From Actinomycetota bacterium (GTDB lineage Bacteria > Actinomycetota > Coriobacteriia > Anaerosomatales > JAUXNU01), in assembly GCA_030682655.1 (NCBI GenBank), contig JAUXNU010000200.1, positions 1-40,246 on the forward strand: a stretch of DNA of 40,246 bases, given 5' to 3'. The translations under genes were made by a program, and so were the position numbers. The notes under the pieces were generated by a model, which saw nothing but the letters and a program-made list of their open reading frames with translations, searched no databases and was not told the origin of the DNA. The number at the start of each line of letters is the position of its first letter. Position 1 is the stretch's first letter. Below are positions 32,605 through 40,246 of the stretch, piece by piece.

Positions 32605-33030
32605 TTGCGTGCGCAGTCGGGCGGGTCGAGAGCACCCGGTTCCGGCGGTTGCGATTCAAGGGGTAGGGCACTGACTTCCGAAATCCTAGGTAGCGTCCGA
32701 ACGGTTCTCGAGCAGCCAGTCGTGGCGGTTGTTCTGGGGCTCGGATTCGGCGTCGTCTTGCTTCTCATCTCTCGCGCCAGCTTCCGCGGTATCACCGCCG
32801 AGGATCCGTTCCGCGGACTCGTGGTTGCAGCCATTTCTCTATTCCTAAGGCTCGGGCTAGCCGTCGCGGTTCTCTACGCCTACGACCGCTTCGCCGACTC
32901 TGGATTCCTCCCGTTCGCGCTTGCTTTCGCGGCCGGGTTCTTGGCCCTGTACATGGTGGAGTTGGTTCGCTTCGGGGGCTTGCATCGCTATTTGCGCCCC
33001 CGTTCGGGCCCCGGGATAGGAGGTAGGTAG
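32605..33030 (+). CDS. small membrane protein, AtpI-like
   Basis: The protein directly before atpB is where AtpI, an assembly helper for the c-ring, is normally encoded. It has three hydrophobic helices (VVAVVLGLGFGVVLLLI, GLVVAAISLFLRLGLAVAVLY and PFALAFAAGFLALYMVELV). AtpI sequences vary greatly, so the call leans on position. The start is unclear: the TTG at 32605 gives a Gly/Ser-rich lead (141 aa) that looks non-coding, while a CTG at 32671 has AAGGGG about 8 bases upstream and starts close to the first helix. The atpB gene begins 4 bases after its stop. Confidence 0.6.
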   Translation: MRAQSGGSRAPGSGGCDSRGRALTSEILGSVRTVLEQPVVAVVLGLGFGVVLLLISRASFRGITAEDPFRGLVVAAISLFLRLGLAVAVLYAYDRFADSGFLPFALAFAAGFLALYMVELVRFGGLHRYLRPRSGPGIGGR

Positions 33031-33034
33031 TCGA

Positions 33035-33871
33035 GTGAACCCAATGGACCTGCTGCCTGACAAGATCACGGAGCTTGTCCACGAGCTGTCGGTACTGCCC
33101 TACAACGACATGCACGGGACTGTCAGCAGCCCCCTTACGCTGACCAACTACACGTTCTGGGGGATCATCGCCCTGGTGACCGTGGTCTTGATGTTCACCA
33201 TCGCGGCTCGTCGCGTGTCTTTGAAGCCCGCGGGCCGGTTCACCGGGATCATCGAAGCAGGTGTCGAGTTCATTCGCGATATGGCCGTCGATGTCATCGG
33301 CCAGAAGGACGGCCCCAAGTACACCGCCTTCCTTGCCACCTTCTTCTTCCTGATTCTCATGTCGAACTTCTACGGACTCATCCCGGGCGGCAAGTCGTTC
33401 GCCGGAAGCATAGGCGGCACGGTTGCCCTCGCCTTGATCTCCTGGCTCGTGTTCGTGTGGGTCGGCATCACGAAGAACGGCTTCATCGGGTACTTCAAGA
33501 GCCTGATTCCGTCCGGCGTGCGCGAGATGCCGCTTGCCGGGCGGCTCGTGCTCGGGGCCTACATCTTCCTGCTCGAGTTCATCTCGACGTTTCTCGTGCG
33601 GCCGCTCACGTTGGCCGTCCGACTCTTCGCCAACATGTACGCCGGTCACATCATCCTCGGCGTGTTCGCCGCGTTCGTGGCGCTGTTCCTGCCGGCGTTC
33701 GTCCCCGAGCTGAGTTTCTCGGTCGGCGGCGGGGTCGTCGGGCTCGTGTCACTTCTCTTCCTGATTCTCATGTACGCCTTCGAGGTGTTCGTCGCCTTCA
33801 TCCAGGCGTACGTGTTCACGATTCTCACGGCCGTGTACATCCAGAGTTCGGTCCACGCGTCGGAGCACTAG
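33035..33871 (+). CDS. atpB: ATP synthase Fo subunit a
   Basis: Subunit a forms the two proton half-channels beside the c-ring. The 278-aa protein has five or six helices; the essential Arg is in FISTFLVRPLTLAVRLFANMYAGH near residue 189-196, and the last helix has EVFVAFIQAYVFTILTAVYI. AGGAGG lies 9 bases before the GTG at 33035. Upstream is the AtpI-like gene; the c-subunit gene follows after a 78-base gap with its own strong ribosome-binding site. Confidence 0.96.
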   Translation: MNPMDLLPDKITELVHELSVLPYNDMHGTVSSPLTLTNYTFWGIIALVTVVLMFTIAARRVSLKPAGRFTGIIEAGVEFIRDMAVDVIGQKDGPKYTAFLATFFFLILMSNFYGLIPGGKSFAGSIGGTVALALISWLVFVWVGITKNGFIGYFKSLIPSGVREMPLAGRLVLGAYIFLLEFISTFLVRPLTLAVRLFANMYAGHIILGVFAAFVALFLPAFVPELSFSVGGGVVGLVSLLFLILMYAFEVFVAFIQAYVFTILTAVYIQSSVHASEH

Positions 33872-33937
33872 ACCTGGTCAGTTTCCGGCCCTCGTGCCGG
33901 TCAAGTTGTTCGTAAGGCCCACGGGTTTGTGACTTAA

Positions 33938-34165
<228 letters not shown>

Positions 34166-34200
34166 AGGGCCGGACCTGCCGAAAGAGGAGGTAGTCAACC

Positions 34201-34773
34201 GTGTTTACACCGATACTGCTGGCCAGCGAGGCCGCGGCGACTTCTGAGGCGTCGGGCGGTCTTGCGTCGAAGCTGGGGGCGGTTTACCCGAACCCGGCCG
34301 ACATCTGGCCGACGTGGGTTGCGTTTCTCATCTTGTTCTTCGTGCTCTACAAGTTCGCGCTTCCGCCGATTCTGGCGATGCTCGACAAGCGCGCCGCGAC
34401 CATCATCGAGTCCCTCGAGCGTGCCGAGCAGACCAAGGTCGAGGCCGAGCGGCTGCTCGATGAGTACAAGCAGCAGATGGCCGAGGCCCGCGGAGACGCG
34501 AGCAAGGTCATCGACCAGGGCCGCAAGGTGGCCGAGTCGATGAAGGAAGAGATCATCGCCAAGGCCAACGAAGAGGCCGCAGGCATCGTCGCGAAGGCTC
34601 GCGAGGCGATTCAGTCGGAGAAGAAGGCCGCCGTGGCCGAGTTGCAGGCATCAGTCGCCGATCTCACGGTCGCCGTTGCAGGCAAGCTCATCGGCGAGAA
34701 GCTCTCCGCCGCTGACCACGCGAAGCTCATCGACCGCTACGTCGCAGAGGTGGGCGGCCTGAATGACAACTAG
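34201..34773 (+). CDS. atpF: ATP synthase Fo subunit b
   Basis: This is the peripheral-stalk subunit, 190 aa. A single N-terminal membrane helix (PTWVAFLILFFVLYKFALPPI, near 38-58) is followed by a long charged coiled coil (about 65-155) rich in Glu, Lys and Ala, which reaches up to the delta subunit. GAGGAGGT lies before the GTG at 34201. The atpH gene starts 11 bases before its end. Only one b gene is present, so the stalk is a b2 homodimer. Confidence 0.95.
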   Translation: MFTPILLASEAAATSEASGGLASKLGAVYPNPADIWPTWVAFLILFFVLYKFALPPILAMLDKRAATIIESLERAEQTKVEAERLLDEYKQQMAEARGDASKVIDQGRKVAESMKEEIIAKANEEAAGIVAKAREAIQSEKKAAVAELQASVADLTVAVAGKLIGEKLSAADHAKLIDRYVAEVGGLNDN

Positions 34774-35320
34774 CGAGATCACAGGGACCTACGGGCGGGC
34801 CCTCTTCGACCTCGCGAACGCTGCCAACGCGGTCGACGCTGCCGACGCCGCTCTCCGCACGATTGCGGAGACGGTTCGAGGCAGTGTCCAGCTGCGCGAC
34901 ACGCTGGCCGATTCGACCATCCCGGCAGACAAGAAGCGTGACATCATGTGCGAGCTGTTCGCCGGTGTCGAGTCGCCCGAAGCGGTTGCAGTCGCGTCGG
35001 CTATGGTAGAGCGCGGCCTGGTGGCCTCGCTTGGTGGCATGCTCGCGGCATTCGGCGCCATCGCCGAGGCCGAGCGTGGCATCGTGGTCGCCGAGGTGAC
35101 CACTGCCGTCACCATGGCCGATGAGACCCGTGCGTCACTGGTCCAGAAACTGACCGCCACACTCGGGCGTCCCGTCTCGCTTCGCGAGAAGGTCGACGCC
35201 TCGATAGTGGGCGGTATCCGCATCAACGTTGCCGGTCGCGTGCTCGACGGGAGCCTCTCGGCTCAGCTCGACGCGATGCGTGCCGCGCTTGCGACGTCTT
35301 CGCAGGGAGGTGAGGCATAG
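34763..35320 (+). CDS. atpH: ATP synthase F1 subunit delta
   Basis: The delta subunit fixes the stalk to the top of F1. The 185-aa protein has the helical N-terminal domain (TYGRALFDLANAANAVDAAD near residue 7) and the conserved C-terminal signature REKVDASIVGGIRINVAGRVLDGSL near 145-170. Length is normal. It overlaps atpF by 11 bases and ends directly before the GTG of atpA. Confidence 0.95.
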   Translation: MTTSEITGTYGRALFDLANAANAVDAADAALRTIAETVRGSVQLRDTLADSTIPADKKRDIMCELFAGVESPEAVAVASAMVERGLVASLGGMLAAFGAIAEAERGIVVAEVTTAVTMADETRASLVQKLTATLGRPVSLREKVDASIVGGIRINVAGRVLDGSLSAQLDAMRAALATSSQGGEA

Positions 35321-36886
35321 GTGGCAGAGATCACTGCCAGTGCGATTCACGACGTACTGAAGGCACAGCTCGAAGGTTTCGAGCCCGAGGTCGACATGCG
35401 CGAGGTCGGCACGGTCATGCAGATCGGCGACGGCATCGCCCGCATCGATGGTCTACGTGGCGCGATGGCCGGCGAGCTGCTTGAGTTCGTGGCCGAAGGT
35501 GGCGAGACCATCTTCGGAATGGCACTCAACCTCGACGAGAACGAGGTCGGCGCCGTCCTTCTGGGCGGGGTCACCAGTGTCAAGGAGAACGACTCGGTGC
35601 GTACGACGGGTCGCGTCGTAGAGGTGCCATCGGGCAGGGCCATGCTTGGCCGCATCGTTGACCCGCTCGGCCAGCCGCTCGACGGCAAGGGGCCAATTGC
35701 GGCAGAGGGCATTCGCCCGGTCGAGTTCAGGGCACCCGGCGTTGTCGAACGCCAGCCGGTCCACGAGCCCATGCAGACCGGCATCGTAGCCATCGACTCG
35801 ATGATCCCGATCGGTCGCGGTCAGCGCGAGCTGATCATCGGCGATCGCCAGACCGGCAAGACGGCGGTCGCGATCGACACCATCATCAACCAGAAGGGCA
35901 AGGACGTCATCTGCATCTACGTCGCGATCGGCCAGAAGGCCTCCACGGTCGCCGGCGTGGTAGAGACCCTTGCCGAGCACGGTGCGATGGACTACACGAT
36001 CGTAGTGGCGGCCAACGCGTCCGACCCGGCGCCGATGCAGTACCTTGCGCCGATGTCGGGCGCCGCGATCGGCGAGTACTTCATGTACAACGGCGACAAC
36101 GGGCAGCCCGCGAGCAAGGACAACCCAGGTCGCGCGGTTCTGTGCGTCTACGACGACCTCTCCAAGCAGGCCGTCGCCTACCGCCAGATGTCGCTCACGC
36201 TCCGCCGCCCTCCGGGCCGTGAAGCGTACCCGGGCGACGTCTTCTACCTGCACAGCCGTCTGCTCGAGCGTGCGGTCAAGCTGTCCGATGAGAACGGGGC
36301 CGGTTCGCTTACGGCCTTGCCGGTCATCGAGACGCAGGCCGGCGATGTCTCCGCCTACATCCCGACGAACGTCATCTCGATCACCGACGGCCAGATCTTC
36401 CTGCAGACCGACCTGTTCTTCCAGGGAGTTCGCCCGGCCATCAACGTCGGCATCTCGGTATCGCGTGTCGGCGGCAACGCCCAGGTCAAGGCGATGAAGC
36501 AGGTCGCCGGTTCGCTCCGGCTTGACCTCGCGAACTACCGCTCGCTCGCCGCATTCGCGCAGTTCGGCTCCGACCTCGACAAGTCCACGCAGGCAACGCT
36601 CAACCGTGGCGCACGCCTTGTCGAGCTGCTCAAGCAGGGTCGCTACACGCCGATGCCGGTCGAAAGCCAGATCATGGCGATCTTCGCCGGAACGAAGGGC
36701 TTCCTCGACGACATTGCTCCGGACAGAGTCCAGGCGTTCCGCGACGGCCTCCTCTCGTTCGTCGGCAATGCCTATCCCGAGATCGGCAAGACAATCGCCG
36801 AGGAGAAGGTCATCTCCGACGAGACCGTCGAGAAGCTCTCCACGGCTATCGAGGAGTTCAAGGCACAGTTCGCGGTCGAGGAGTAG
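35321..36886 (+). CDS. atpA: ATP synthase F1 subunit alpha
   Basis: The alpha subunit makes up the F1 hexamer together with beta and binds non-catalytic ATP. The 521-aa protein has Walker [14 protein letters not shown] near residue 170, [12 protein letters not shown] near 270 and the alpha signature [17 protein letters not shown] near 368. The start GTG directly follows the atpH stop, with GGAGGTGA nearby. Length is typical. Confidence 0.98.
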   Translation: MAEITASAIHDVLKAQLEGFEPEVDMREVGTVMQIGDGIARIDGLRGAMAGELLEFVAEGGETIFGMALNLDENEVGAVLLGGVTSVKENDSVRTTGRVVEVPSGRAMLGRIVDPLGQPLDGKGPIAAEGIRPVEFRAPGVVERQPVHEPMQTGIVAIDSMIPIGRGQRELIIGDRQTGKTAVAIDTIINQKGKDVICIYVAIGQKASTVAGVVETLAEHGAMDYTIVVAANASDPAPMQYLAPMSGAAIGEYFMYNGDNGQPASKDNPGRAVLCVYDDLSKQAVAYRQMSLTLRRPPGREAYPGDVFYLHSRLLERAVKLSDENGAGSLTALPVIETQAGDVSAYIPTNVISITDGQIFLQTDLFFQGVRPAINVGISVSRVGGNAQVKAMKQVAGSLRLDLANYRSLAAFAQFGSDLDKSTQATLNRGARLVELLKQGRYTPMPVESQIMAIFAGTKGFLDDIAPDRVQAFRDGLLSFVGNAYPEIGKTIAEEKVISDETVEKLSTAIEEFKAQFAVEE

Positions 36887-36890
36887 CTGG

Positions 36891-37781
36891 ATGCCGAACC
36901 TGAGAGACATCAAGCAGCGGATCGACAGTACGCAGAGCACGCGTCAGATCACGCGCACCATGGAGATGGTCTCGACGGCCAAGATCAAGAAGGCGCAGGA
37001 GCGCATCGAGGCGGCACGACCCTACGCGCTCTCGATGATGGAGGTTCTGGGCAATGTCGCCCGCTTCGCCATCGGTGTACCGCACCCGCTGCTGGCCGAG
37101 CATGGCAAGCGAGAGCGCATCGTCGTCATCTCGGTGACATCGGATCGCGGACTTGCCGGTGCGCTGAACTCCAACATCATCCGGCTCACCGAGTCGCTGA
37201 TGACCGAGGAGACCGCGGCCGGCGCTCAGGTCGACATCATAGCCGTGGGCAAGAAGGCGGGCAGCTACTTCCGATACCGGGGAGTCAAGCCACTCGCTGC
37301 ATACCGCGATATCTCCGACAAGCCGACGTTCGCCGACGCCAAGTCGATTGCGAGCCACATCATCCCGGCCTACGCCGCCGAGGAGATCGACGCGGTCTAC
37401 ATCGCCTTCAACCGCTTCAAGAACGTCGCCGAACAGAGGCCGGAGATCCACCAACTCCTGCCGATCGAGCGTCGCGTCATGACCGAGGCTGCCGAGGACG
37501 CCGCCGCAGCCAAGGTCAATGCGGAGTACCAGTTCGAGCCCGACGCCGAGACGGTGCTCGAGCTGCTTCTGCCGACCTACGTCGAAACGCTCATCTACCG
37601 CGCGCTCATGGAGTCCGCGGCCTCAGAACACGGAGCCCGCCGAAAGGCGATGAAGTCAGCTACCGACAACGCCTCCGAGATGATCACCACTCTGACCCGC
37701 AGCTACAACCGCGCCCGTCAGGCAGCGATCACACAGGAGATCGCCGAGATCGTGGGCGGCGCCGCGGCTCTGGAGGACTAG
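36891..37781 (+). CDS. atpG: ATP synthase F1 subunit gamma
   Basis: The gamma subunit is the rotor shaft inside F1. The 296-aa protein starts PNLRDIKQRIDSTQSTRQIT, followed by MEMVSTAKIKKAQ, the first shaft helix, and ends with the conserved ALMESAASEHGARRKAMKSATDNA helix. It has the SVTSDRGLAGALNSN block in the middle domain. It starts 4 bases after atpA and ends immediately before the ATG of atpD. Confidence 0.97.
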   Translation: MPNLRDIKQRIDSTQSTRQITRTMEMVSTAKIKKAQERIEAARPYALSMMEVLGNVARFAIGVPHPLLAEHGKRERIVVISVTSDRGLAGALNSNIIRLTESLMTEETAAGAQVDIIAVGKKAGSYFRYRGVKPLAAYRDISDKPTFADAKSIASHIIPAYAAEEIDAVYIAFNRFKNVAEQRPEIHQLLPIERRVMTEAAEDAAAAKVNAEYQFEPDAETVLELLLPTYVETLIYRALMESAASEHGARRKAMKSATDNASEMITTLTRSYNRARQAAITQEIAEIVGGAAALED

Positions 37782-39218
<1,437 letters not shown>

Positions 39219-39231
39219 GGAGCAACGATCC

Positions 39232-39654
39232 ATGGGACGCACTCTCATATGCGAGATCATCACGCCGGAGCGCATCGTGTACACCAACGAAGTCGCGATG
39301 GTGGTTGCACCGACGGTCGACGGCGAGGTCGGAATCCTGCCGCTACACGCACCACTCGTGAGTGCGCTGAAGCCGGGCGAGATCCGGGTGCGACGCGACA
39401 ACGACGAGGTCGAGTGGTTCGCCATCGCGGGCGGCTACATCCAGGTACACGAGGACAAGGTCATCATCCTGGCCGATCACGCGGCGGCTTCTTCGCAGAT
39501 CGATATCGAACGTGTCCGCAAGGGTGCTGAACTCGCGCAGGCGCGGCTGAAGGAGTTGTCGCGTGATGCGAGCGCCGCTGAGGTGAACGAGTGCGAACTC
39601 GAGCTGAAGTGGTGCGAGGCCCAGCTGACGGTGGCTGACAAGCGCAAGAGCTGA
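39232..39654 (+). CDS. atpC: ATP synthase F1 subunit epsilon
   Basis: The epsilon subunit links the rotor to the c-ring and can inhibit ATP hydrolysis. The 140-aa protein has the N-terminal beta sandwich (CEIITPERIVYTNEVAMVV, EVGILPLHAPLVSALKPG, FAIAGGYIQVHEDKVIILAD) and a C-terminal two-helix domain from about residue 92. AAGGAG lies 9 bases before the ATG at 39232. It is the last gene of the operon. Confidence 0.95.
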   Translation: MGRTLICEIITPERIVYTNEVAMVVAPTVDGEVGILPLHAPLVSALKPGEIRVRRDNDEVEWFAIAGGYIQVHEDKVIILADHAAASSQIDIERVRKGAELAQARLKELSRDASAAEVNECELELKWCEAQLTVADKRKS

Positions 39655-39689
39655 AGCAGCGCACGAACGTTCCCGAGTAGAGCCACTCC

Positions 39690-39708
39690 GAGAGGGGCCG
39701 CCCTTCTC
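39690..39708 (+). terminator. weak hairpin after atpC
   Basis: GAGAGGGG and CCCTTCTC can pair with a one-base bulge around a short GC loop, 36 bases after atpC. No U tract follows, so I rate it low. The remaining gap to murA holds a possible promoter (TTGTCT at 39750-39755, TAGCGT at 39774-39779, 18 bp apart). Confidence 0.3.
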
Positions 39709-39838
39709 TCTCACGTCGCTACCATTCGGTTACGATGCCGCTCGCCGTGTTGTCTCTGAGCCGGGTTCCACGCTAGCGTGGGTCGTTCTCGGGTACCATG
39801 TGAGCGGTTGGCTATGGCGAAGGGATCGGCAGCACCCC

Positions 39839-40246
39839 ATGTCATCTTCGATCATCATTCGCGGCGGAAGTCGTCTTGCCGGCGAGGTCACCGTCGAGGG
39901 CGCCAAGAACTCGGCGCTCAAACTCATGGCGGCGGCGCTGCTGGCCGAGGGCGTGTCGCATATCTCCAACGTTCCCGACATCAGCGATGTCGATACGATG
40001 TCCGATGTGCTTGCCGGACTCGGCGTGCCAGTCACACGTCACGATCATGCGCTGGACATCGACGCGACAGAGCTGACCTCGTTCGAGGCACCCTACGAGA
40101 TGGTGGCGCGCATGAGGGCGTCGATCGCGGTCCTTGGCCCGCTTGTGGCACGACTCGGCCAGGCAAGAGTCGCCATGCCCGGAGGCTGCAACATCGGGTC
40201 TCGCAAGATCGACATGCACATTCGCGGCCTCGAAGAGCTGGGCGTC
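39839..40246 (+). CDS. murA: UDP-N-acetylglucosamine 1-carboxyvinyltransferase, N-terminal part
   Basis: MurA makes the first committed peptidoglycan precursor from UDP-GlcNAc and phosphoenolpyruvate. The visible 136 codons show GGSRLAGEVTVEGAKNSALK with the catalytic Lys near residue 23, RASIAVLGPLVARLGQARVA, and the active-site Cys in MPGGCNIGSRKIDMHIRG near residue 117. Because this Cys is present and not Asp, fosfomycin sensitivity is expected on this point. The ATG at 39839 has AAGGGA about 14 bases upstream. The window ends inside the gene; it is cut, not broken. Confidence 0.96.
   Translation, partial: MSSSIIIRGGSRLAGEVTVEGAKNSALKLMAAALLAEGVSHISNVPDISDVDTMSDVLAGLGVPVTRHDHALDIDATELTSFEAPYEMVARMRASIAVLGPLVARLGQARVAMPGGCNIGSRKIDMHIRGLEELGV

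Noticed and set aside
35453-36940. Long antisense frame opposite atpA
   Set aside because: It is the same kind of GC-driven shadow; atpA is certain on the other strand.

Overview
The window is GC-rich chromosomal DNA of an actinobacterium. The conserved order rho, rpmE, thyX, DUF1385, prfA, prmC, tsaC, rpiB, glyA, upp, dCMP deaminase, wecA-type transferase, F-type ATP synthase operon and murA suggests a Coriobacteriia-like lineage. That placement is inferred from gene order and the use of ThyX, not from a phylogeny. I see no rRNA or tRNA gene.

Region 1 (1-5135) is a complete type II-C CRISPR-Cas locus. It has a short array (6 repeats, 5 spacers) reading rightward. Convergent to it on the minus strand are cas9, cas1 and cas2, with a compact tracrRNA gene upstream of cas9. 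The repeat, tracrRNA and Cas9 all resemble the Neisseria meningitidis type.

Region 2 (5214-8375) is an accessory patch. It holds an HTH-nucleotidyltransferase/HEPN pair behind a nested palindromic operator and a RelB/RelE-type toxin-antitoxin pair. The RelBE pair lies between two 222-bp, roughly 97 percent identical, hairpin-rich direct repeats. A GNAT acetyltransferase and an ASCH-domain gene follow.

Region 3 (8445-16105) holds hom-thrB for threonine synthesis, then a minus-strand ABC importer operon: lipoprotein, two permeases, two ATPases and a small trailing gene. A dyad in front of it matches the GTGTTAC-N13-GTAACAC type of NikR operator, so nickel uptake is the best guess.

Region 4 (16258-22646) reads rightward as sppA, metallophosphoesterase, cyclic-2,3-diphosphoglycerate synthetase, 2-phosphoglycerate kinase, transaldolase and rho. 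The middle three genes overlap by 4 bases at each junction. They look like a complete pathway for cyclic 2,3-diphosphoglycerate, a solute known mainly from thermophilic methanogens, with a phosphoesterase that could turn it over.

Region 5 (22718-32478) is housekeeping: ribosomal protein L31 with an unusual acidic tail, ThyX, a DUF1385 membrane protein, a translation-termination and tRNA-modification block, one-carbon and nucleotide salvage enzymes, and a polyprenyl-phosphate sugar-1-phosphate transferase. Several of its promoters are TGn-extended -10 boxes followed closely by a perfect hairpin.

Region 6 (32496-40246) is the F1Fo ATP synthase operon (an AtpI-like gene, then a, c, b, delta, alpha, gamma, beta, epsilon) and the first 136 codons of murA, cut by the window end.
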